Part shown: piece by piece, positions 46,987 through 55,800 of the stretch
How positions within the stretch are numbered: position 1 is the stretch's first letter
How the letters are laid out: each line of letters starts with the position of its first letter
DNA from: Symbiodinium natans
Lineage: Eukaryota > Sar > Dinophyceae > Suessiales > Symbiodiniaceae
Reading direction: 5' to 3'
DNA: 64,000 nt
Assembly: GCA_905221605.1 (NCBI GenBank)
Contig: CAJNDS010001191.1
Coordinates: 400,644 to 464,643, forward strand
Notes under the pieces: model-generated
Databases searched by the model: none
The model's input: the letters and a program-made list of their open reading frames with translations, nothing else
Told to the model about the DNA's origin: nothing
Translations under genes and position numbers: made by a program

Positions 46987-49102
46987 ATGCACTTCGAAAC
47001 GGCTCGCGAGCTGCATCGGTCAGTGCCCCCGCAGAAATGGTGCATCACCCGAGCGGAGCTGGAGGAGTTCGTGCAGGTGGTGCACAGTGCCTGGCGTTCA
47101 GGGGAGATCCCCATGAGCCAGCCCAATGCGCTGCACTGGGATCCCGCACATGGCCCCAATCTTTATGACGTGAACACTTGCGTGGTGAAGCCAATGACGT
47201 TGGCAATGGGAGGCGCCAGCTATGCGTTGATGAAGCATCCTCAGGGTTTAGATTGCGAGGTCTTTGTGTCTCATTCCTGGCATGGAGGGATCTTCCACCT
47301 AAGAAGAGGAATTCGCCTGGCGTGGCCTCAGCTCTACAGGCGTCGAAACCTCTACTGCTGCCTCTTGTCGAACCCACAGAACTTGGACTTGGACGAGTTT
47401 ATTGGTGGGCGCTTGAGCGAGAGTGCCTTTGCCTTGGCATTGCAAAGCGCCTCACACTTGCTCGTGGTCCCAAACCCCTCCATCGGAGTCTACTCAAGGC
47501 TTTGGTGTGTCTTCGAGGCCTATCTGGGAGCCCAATGGAATAAAATCTACTTGCTACCTGTGGTGCCGACGCCCCAAGAGACCTGCAGATCTTGGTCCCG
47601 GGCAGTTGGCGTGCCCATGTTAGGCGCCTTTGTGGTCGGAGTACCCGTCTCCCTGATTCTTCGAATTTATGAACGTCATACTGGACTCTTCAGCTGGCTG
47701 GAGTTCGTGTATCGAGTCTAGGATGCCCAGTAGTGCCCTTATTCCCTTTTTGGGGGAGTTTAGGTTCCCTTATAAAACCCCTTTAAGCAAAAAAGGGCAC
47801 CCTTTTTAATCCTAGGTTACTGGGCAGCCTAGGAGTACTTTCCTTGGGGGCCCTCTTGATGGTTCTGCCTTGTCGGCACCATCCCTGGTCCTTGGGTGTC
47901 ATGAGTTGTTTGACTTCGATCGGTTGCGTCTTCTTCCTGCTGGATTTGCTTTGGTCATATGACGCGATCGTATTGCAAGGTGACCACTGGATCGCTGTGC
48001 TCTGCCACTACGGCTGGTTTGTGAGTGTGACTCCAATTAATGCCTTGGTCAGCGTGTTGCTTGTGATCGTGAAGGGTGAGAAGGCGAACTTCGAGGAGCA
48101 GAAGGGGATGATGCAATTCCATTCTCTGGCCGACTCGCATTGCTCGAGTGCAGCCGATGAACAACGAATCAGACAGGCCATCGCCGGTTCCGAGGATGAG
48201 GTGGAGATCGTGATCAACATCCTTTTGGCTGCTGGTGCTTAAACCCTAAACCCTAACCCCAAACCCTAAACCCTAAACCCTAAACCCTAAACCCTAAACC
48301 CTAAACCCTAAACCCTAAACCCTAAACCCTAGACCCTAAACCCTAGGCTGCTGGTGCTTACACCGACAACTTGCGCGGCGCCTGGGACAATGGCTTGGAC
48401 ATTGAGAGGGCTGGAATGACTGATGTGAGGACCCCAGAGACTCCAAAACCCCTTAATTAAGGAATATACCTTAAACTATAATAGGAACCCTAGTATGATT
48501 TAAGGTATATTCCTTAATTAAGGGGTTTTGGAGTCTCTAGGACTGGGGTCGTCTTCTCGATGCTTGCCTGGTCCGCGTGCGCCCTGGATCTCTTATCCGA
48601 TACCTTCATTGGTTACCTGTCTCTTCACAGGTACTTTGCACTTCTTAGCCTTCTCTACTGGGTGACCGTGTTGGCCATCCCCCTCTTGGTCTGGAGGCTG
48701 GAGAAGAGAGGCCCCGACGTGGCTGTTTTTGCATTGAAGACCTGGGGCCTGGGTGGCATGCTGGCCTTGCAAATTCCCATGCTCTTGTGCTATCTTCAGG
48801 GGCTTGATGAAGCAGAAGATATTCAGCTGTTGAGCCTCTTCAACATGACCCTCCTCCCATATCTTGATTCGGAGACTTGGCTAGCTGACGAGCTCAGCAC
48901 CCGCATCAGTTGCACTGTCCTTGTCAGTCGGTTTCTTTGCATGGTCCTTGTCTGGGCTATTCTGTGGATCGGCATTGAGCGTTGGAATCACCTCCGAATA
49001 TGGCTCGCTCGAAGAGGCCGTTCAGACGAGTGCAGGGTATCAGAGCTGAACGGGGACAGCGATGACAGCGATGAAAGTGATGAAAGCTCTTCAGCAGACT
49101 GA
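46987..49102 (+). CDS. TIR-like domain multi-pass membrane protein, four exons
   Basis: Exons 46987-47713, 47833-48227, 48347-48429 and 48541-49102 join in phase into about 588 codons. The N-terminal part carries VFVSHSWHGG (VSHSW at residues 94-98) and YSRLWCVFEAYLGA (about 169-182), the two signature regions of TIR-like domains found in many protist proteins. From about residue 212 to 520 there are several hydrophobic stretches, for example VGVPMLGAFVVGVPVSLIL, GALLMVL and MLALQIPMLLCYL, so it is a membrane protein. A polar acidic tail SELNGDSDDSDESDESSSAD closes it. TIR domains can be NADases or protein adaptors; I cannot place the catalytic glutamate safely (the E of CVFE is a candidate). 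The only donors that keep the frame are GA, GC and GA. Start chosen as the ATG after the CACTCAGCAG acceptor; ATGs upstream are out of context. Confidence 0.8.
47714..47832 (+). repeat. Inverted-repeat intron 1 of the TIR-like gene (GA-AG)
   Basis: 119 bp. GCCCAGTAGTGCCCTTATTCCC near the left end pairs imperfectly with GGTTACTGGGC near the right end, and CCCTTTTT with AAAAAAGGG inside. CTAGGA is repeated at both borders. Only splicing from GAGTCTAG to CCTAG restores the frame (VYR|VLSLGA); reading through meets TAG. Related elements lie at 49420-49530 and 61365-61463. Confidence 0.72.
48228..48346 (-). repeat. Telomeric-repeat intron 2 of the TIR-like gene (GC-AG)
   Basis: 119 bp made almost wholly of CCCTAAA units (48241-48345). 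The 15-mer GGCTGCTGGTGCTTA is present at both borders (48227-48241 and 48346-48360). Read through, the coding frame stops at once (GCT TAA). Splicing with a GC donor and the AG of the last CCCTAG leaves one copy of the duplicated exon sequence and an open frame. Confidence 0.78.
48430..48540 (+). repeat. Hairpin intron 3 of the TIR-like gene (GA-AG)
   Basis: 111 bp. Perfect 40-bp inverted arms, 48436-48475 and 48499-48538, around a 23-base loop. AGGAC is repeated at both borders. The phase requires exon 3 to end in AG and exon 4 to start with G, giving a GA donor. Confidence 0.82.
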
Positions 49103-49419
49103 TCTCTGAAGGCTTCAAACTGCGTGACGGTGCGACTACGACCTGCAAACACAGGAACGATCGCGAGCTCCCGCCACCCCAGGTGGAAAGAATGCGAGTT
49201 AAATTTCTGGCCTTGTTTTAGCCTACACCGCCCTCAGCTTCAGGTATCAGCATGCCTTTTGTTTGAGGTACACGTTGAGGGTTCAGGGTTACAAGGATTT
49301 GAGGGTCATGCCTGCAAGCCCTACGACCAAGCCCCCTGAAATCTTCAGCGGTCCTCGTTCTGATAATCGCAGACCCTGTAAGAAGCCATGTGCCCTAAGC
49401 CCCGATACACCCGAACATC

Positions 49420-49530
49420 CACTAGGACCCAGAGTAGGCCATTATTCCCTTTTTTTAGAGTTTAGGGTCCCGTATAAGCCCCTGCCAAACAGGACAACCT
49501 GTTATTCCTAGGTTACTCTTGGGTCTAGTC
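49420..49530. repeat. Inverted-repeat element related to intron 1 of the TIR-like gene
   Basis: ACTAGGACCCAGAGTAGGCC then ATTATTCCCTTTTTTT at the left; TATTCCTAGGTTACTCTTGG then GTCTAGT at the right. Confidence 0.6.
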
Positions 49531-49574
49531 CAGGTTTGGGGTTGATGGGCCTGTGGCTCGAACTTATACTATTG

Positions 49575-49655
49575 CGGGTTTGGGGTTTAGGGTTTAGGGT
49601 TTAGGGTTGAGGGTTTCGGGCTTAGGGTTTAGGGTTGAGGGTTTGGGGTTTGCAC
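49575..49655 (+). repeat. Degenerate TTTAGGG array
   Basis: TTTAGGG units with TTGAGGG and TTCGGGC variants. Confidence 0.85.
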
Positions 49656-49759
49656 TCCAAGAAGGCGTTGACAGCTTCCGCTCTCGTCAGCTAAACTAAT
49701 GCTTTCGAGCGAAATCCACCCTAAACCCCTCAACCGCTAAACCCTAAACCCCAATAGAG

Positions 49760-49808
49760 GCTGAAGCTCTGGCCAGGCAAAGTCTTCGAGCCCTTCGCCT
49801 TCTCGCAG
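49760..49808 (+). CDS. Coiled-coil exon AEALARQSLRALRLLA
   Basis: After CCCCAATAGAG and before GTCGCAGG; a CCCTAAA block ends just upstream. Confidence 0.5.
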
Positions 49809-52800
49809 GTCGCAGGCTGCGCCAGTGGCGCGCCCAACCCCAAAACCCTACCCTGCTTGGAGGTTCATGCTCTGTGGCGCTTTAGTGTAACTTTAGATCC
49901 TTAGCTTTTTTGGGTTTATTGGGTTTCATAATAAGGCAGCTAAAAACTAAATTTCTAGCTACCCTGCTAAGTGCAGCCAAGCATGGTACTTAACAACCAA
50001 TTGTAACTGTACTAGTAATTACTTCTAACCCACTTATGAGACTTAAGCACCTAGTATGGTTTTAAGTACAGTTATAAGTACAGTTATCATGGTTAATAAG
50101 CACCATGAACCTCCAAGTGGGGACCAAGTGACCTTTAAAAGGGTCTATGGCTCATACTGGGTATTTCCCAAAATAGAGGTACCCGCTTTACAGGGACAAA
50201 TAGTACCTACATTGGCGTCTAACATCTGTCAATTATAGTCCCTGTAGAATTCTACTAGAATAACCCCGCAAGAAGCATTCGAATTATCAAGGCCCCTATA
50301 ACATGTGGTTCGGAGCTTTGGCCCGCCCTTGGCCGTTTGAGGGGCTTGGACTTCACAGCAGCCCAGTGCGGGTTCAGGGTGAGCTTTTTACAGTTCTAGG
50401 GGCGCTTTACCCCCTTGGTGGGCCCGAATAGCCGAAAAAACCAATTATGGGCTGGGGCTTGCGGCAAGGCCTCGGGCCAAGCCCTGCAGGACCCGGGAGG
50501 GTTTAGGGCTTGGGAGCATGCAAGTGAACTAAGAGGATCCGCACACACACAAACACACGGAGACAGCAACCACGTGACCCAAGTCCAGGGAGACACAAGG
50601 ACCAGGGAGGTTTCTTGTGAACATTACCTTGGGCCGACTATAGAATGCCGTAAGTGCTTTATGCATCAAAGCCGCCTTCTTCTATTCTTCCTGAGTCTGC
50701 ATCCCCGACCCCTAATGCCTCAACGCCTGAAAACCCTAAACCCTAAACCCTAAACCCTAAACCCTAAACCCTGAACCCTGAACCCTGAACCCTGAACCCT
50801 GAACCCTACTTTCAGGAGCAGCTAGCAGCTGCCGCAGCTGCGGCCGCGGATGCCGACCGTCTCACAGAGACCCTGTCGCCCGGTAGCAGACGGGTGGTTT
50901 GTTTCATGTGTCTGCGTTGTAGGGGCTTTAGGGTTTAGGGTTTAGGGTTTAGGGTTTAGGGTTTAGGGTTTAGGGTTTAGGCTCCGTGTGCATTGCGTGA
51001 TCCAAATCGCGTTGGCTTTGAAGTGACATGGAAGTGGTCCTACACTGCAGGCGCGCCCACCCCCCTATTCACCCAAAACCCAGAACCCGAAGCCCGCAAG
51101 CGCCCTCAAGAAGCCCTGCTTCTCAGGCAAACCCAGCTCAAGGCTGGGCCATGCGTTGGTGGAGGTTTCTTTTTACCCTGCAACTTGAACCGTACCAGTA
51201 GCATGGTGAGGCGCCTAGCAAAGGAACGGCTTGAGGGCTTTGTCTCAAGGGGGGCTAGGAAGTTTTGGAGTTGAGCTGGGCCCTAAACCCAAATTTTAGG
51301 ATAGGTAACCCTTCTAGGGGGTTGCTCGGGTTTCTATTCACTGGGGCCCAAGGCCGGTTCTTACGTGGTGCATGTTGGTTCACGGCTCGTGGGGTTGCTG
51401 CTAGGAAGAGGTTGGATAGGCACGTGTAGGTCTTAGAGGGCGGGACGCAAAGCCAGCAAGGAGAGCTCAACACTCTGGCGCAGACCTTCACAAGCACAAC
51501 ATGGGGGTGTACCAAAGTAGGAGACCGTAAAGTACACCACCAAATCGTAGGATCCCCTGATAGTAAGGACCCCAATAAGGTACCCCTAAACCCTAAACCC
51601 TAAACCCTAAACCCTAAAACCCCATATGGGAACATCCCGGCAGGCCAGAGACCCAAAGCCCATTCTGGCGCCGAGCTCAGGGCGCTTAGCACAGGCCTCG
51701 GAGGCCAGAAGGCTTCAATCGCATCATCCCAACTCCGGGACCTCCAAAACTAGGGGTTTTAAGGTTTTAAGGTTTCATGGTTCTAGGGGTTTAGGATTCT
51801 TAGGAGGGTTTTAAGGTTTTAGGGTTTTAGGATTCTTAGGGTGTTAGGGGTCCTTACACCCCAAAATCCCCCTGAAACCGATCCAGCACCTTAAGCCCTC
51901 ACCCCGCAAGCCCCTGCAGCCTATGCCTGCTTTCTGAAGCCCGGCCATCACCTCTTGGGCTGGGGCCCTAACCGGTGTAGGGTTAGGGGTTTAAGGTTCA
52001 GCTGAAGGGGGGGCTCTTAAGGTTTAGAGTTTAGGGTTTAGGGTTTGGGGTTTCAAGGGGCACCTCGCACCTTCTTGCCTTTGACATGAAGTAGGGTTTA
52101 TACTTCTTGTACCCCCAAAAAGGACACCCGGCATATACACTCACCAATCTTCAAAAGGAACCCTTACATATACTCACCAATAGCAGTAGTATAAACCCTG
52201 CTTCACATGCCTTTGACATAAGGTGAGAGCTCAGGGCTGCGGGTCGAAGATGTAACATAGGGGTCGGAATAATTACTAGTAACATTCCCTTAGGGTCCCT
52301 TGATAATTCTACGAGAATAACCCCCCAAGACCCGATTCTAATTATTCAGCCCCCTATTTGTGTGTGAGCTTGCACTGGCCATGAAATTCGATTGCAGCGT
52401 TCGGGCCCTCAGCAAGATGGCAGTGCAGAAAGGAGGATTTTTTTTAAACCTTGCTCCCTGACTTCAAGGAAGCTCTGCGGGAAACAAAGGCCTGTAGGGA
52501 TTATAATAGCAACGCAAAAGGGATTCTCAGTTAGAGGGTTTAAGGTGTAGGGGGGTTCAAAGGCCCCATAACCTGCTTCCTTCTTTATCTCGAAGGTCTA
52601 GCAACCCCGTTTCCCACAGGCTCCTGTCGGTTTGGTACCCTAAACCCTAAACCCTAAACCCTAAGCCCTTGAGAGCCATGGCCGCGGTCTTGAGCGAAAG
52701 CTGCGGGTACGACGTGCTGCCCTCAGACGTCTCGATTCTTTTTTACTCTTATCATCCTTTCTTTATCATTAGCAGTATCATTACGTGATAAATTCTACTC

Positions 52801-55800
52801 TATTCTATTCTATTCTACTCTACTCTATTCTATTCTATTCTATTCTGGATGGACTGGTCAGTAGATAACTCGTACATACATGGGTGGTTGTCACAATCAT
52901 CATCCCTTTTGGGGTACCCTACGTTTTCGGTGCCATATTATAATAGAGATCCGAAAAGGTAAACCCAAAACCCTAAACCCTAAACCCTACGCAGCCCGAA
53001 ACCCTACAGCCAGGTGCTTGGCCCCGCGAGTCAGGAGCGAGGTGGAGCAGGCAGCCTCCTCTCAGGAAGCTTGCAGTTGAAGGGGCTGCCGGGTCGTAAG
53101 CTTCCAGGGGTTAGGGTTTAGGGTTTCGGGTTTAGGGTTTTTAGGACTTGTATGGCTTGTGTTGAAGTTACTTCTACGGGTAGTGTAGAAGGGCTTTCGG
53201 TTTTAAGGTCAAGGGTTACGGCTTCAAGGTTTCAGGATGTGGGTAGGGTAGTGCCTTTGATCTACATGGGGATGCGTTTCAGCTTCGGCTAACGGCAGTC
53301 GTTGCGTCGCGCGCTCTTGAGAGGCTTGTTCCTCAGTTCGAAGCCTAAGACAAACCATGAACCCTATGAACTCCAAAGGGGCCCTTCTCTTTAGGGGGTA
53401 CAGGAGGGGACCCTAGAAGGGACCTAAGTAGCCCCTAAAGGTCGCTTATCAGGGTCCCTCCTTTAGTCCCTGGAGTCTCGAACCGTCCATGTCTTGCGCA
53501 GGCCTTCGACCCATCTCCCTGCGGACGCTGCACTCGCCGCTGCCATCGCAGGCTTTTGGCACCTACACCGGTCTGCGTGCATGCGTGCAGGTAAGTCCGT
53601 ACGTATGTAACGTACACATGTTGATAATGTACCCTAAACCCTCAACCCTAAACCCTAAACCCCAAACCCAAAACCCAAAACCCTAAACCAAACCCCAAAC
53701 CCCAAACCCCAAACCCTAAACCCTAAACCCTAAACCCTAAACCCTAAACCCTAAACCCTAAACCCTAAACCCTGTGCGTGAGAGTGAATGGCAGTTCGGG
53801 GCTCATCGGCTTGACGAGAGGAGGGGCGTAGGAACTGCAGAATGCTTTCACGTAGCAACAGAGTCTGGATACCAGGATGGGCTATTAGGTCCTATCGGTT
53901 TAGGGTTTAGGGTTTAGGGTTTAGGGTTTAGGGTTTAGGGTTGGCCCTATAATCCCCATCATCAACTCCATACAGGGCCTTTTTGAAAGGTTATAGGGAA
54001 TAATAGGGCCTTTTAAGGGATTTTAGGGAATAATAGGGCCTTTTAAGGGATCATAGGGCATAATAGGGCTTTTTTAAGAGGTTATAGGGTATAACAGCCC
54101 GTCCCGGTATACAGTTTGGCCTAAGAACAGGTCACGTATGTTTTCCTAGCGTGTGTTTGTCGTGCCCAATCAAGCCGGATCAGACGCTCCGCTCGCTCTC
54201 CCCAACTCGCTCGCTCATTCAACGCTTTAAATTCCAACTTGTCCAGCCATCCCAAACTTGCCGAATGGGTTTAGGGTTTAGGGTTTAGGGTTTAGGGCAC
54301 CTCACTCTCCGTTCAAGTCTTCAACAGCAAGCCTCCTACTTGCATCACTCACTCGCTCACGTGAGAATTGCCAGACTCACTCACCCCACCCATCAGCAAC
54401 TCACCCACCTCACTTCCCTCACCCCTCATCTTCCTTTGCCTCACCCACCCACATGCACCAGAAAGTCACCCTTAAACCTAACCCTAAACACTAAACCCTA
54501 AACACCCAGTAGTACTCACGCCCTTCGAAATGGAACCTAGGACCCCAATTCCTCAAACTTCTACTCTGGACCCTGCACCATATGTCCGAAATTTCGGGTT
54601 CAGGGCTGAGGGTGCGCCAAATTAAGGGTTCGGGGATACTCAGGGTTTAGGGTTTAGGGTTTAGGGTTTATGGTTTAACTAGGGTTTAGGGTTTAGGCTT
54701 ATCCTTGGGGTGCGCCAGCTCTCCGTGCCACCCTCGCCGGCCTCCTACGGGCAGTGTGCGCCCAGTGAGGCGGGGCAGCAGTGGGGGGTTTAGGGTTTAA
54801 GGTTTAGGGTTTAGGGTTTAGGGTTTAAGGGTAACTTGAATCGGATTTACGAAAATAAGGGACCCCTCATACAGACCCCTTCATAGTAGGAATCCCTTAT
54901 AACAAGTCAAGGAGGTACTCCCCAAATATAGTGGAAAACCCCCCAAGGGGTGCCCCCTAAACCTTCAACATCCCGCAACGCTAAAAGGCTGAGAGACTTC
55001 CTGTTTTTGTCGTGTTCAATTCTGGGCTACCTACCAGGACGGGCGGTTTATACCCTATAACCTCTTAAAACGGCCTTTTCTAGAGATGCTTGTGGGGAGT
55101 CTAGTATCGTCATTGATTGGACCTAATTGAAGCCTAATTGGCCCATCCTGGTAGTCTTCTGCATCCAAACGCGTGTTGTTCTCGAACATGATAAGGGGTC
55201 CCATTGTGGCTTCGTCTGCAGACTCTACAGATATAGGCCAAAAAAGGGGGATCCTGGCCTGTGGAGGGGTTACAGCTTGCAAATCCTGAACCCGAAACAG
55301 TTCCCCCTTATCCTAGCAGCCCTTAATAGGGATGATAATTGGCGGTACTAGAATCCCAATTCAGGACTCTTAGTTAGTATAAGGGGGAACATCCCAAGTA
55401 ACACAAGTTGAACAGGAAAGATACCTCATAACAGGGGTACTATAATCCCAATTCAGGACTGTTAGTGCAAGGGGGAACACCCCTAAACCCTCAAACCCTA
55501 AACCCTAAACCCCAAACCCCAGAAACCCTAAAGGACAGCGATGTCCGCCTCGACCTCTTCAGCGAGACCCTACAGCGGCTGAGCCGTGAGGTCGCACCCA
55601 AAAAGGGGTTTAGGGTTTTAGGGTTTAGGGTTTAGGGTTTGGGGTTTAGGGCTACTGAGTTGCCTTCGACAGAAATGCCAGTATAACCTGATAGAACAGG
55701 ACAGAACAGAATACTACGTTCTTAATATATTCCTATCTCACCATCTTCATATCTTCTCTTCTCTCGCTTTCACACTCGCTGTCTCTCTCTCTCTCTCTTT

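Noticed and set aside
53505-53591. Possible exon between CTTGCGCAG and GTAAGTCC
   Set aside because: Splice context is good, but all three frames are open and none resembles the neighbouring coiled coil, so no product can be stated.
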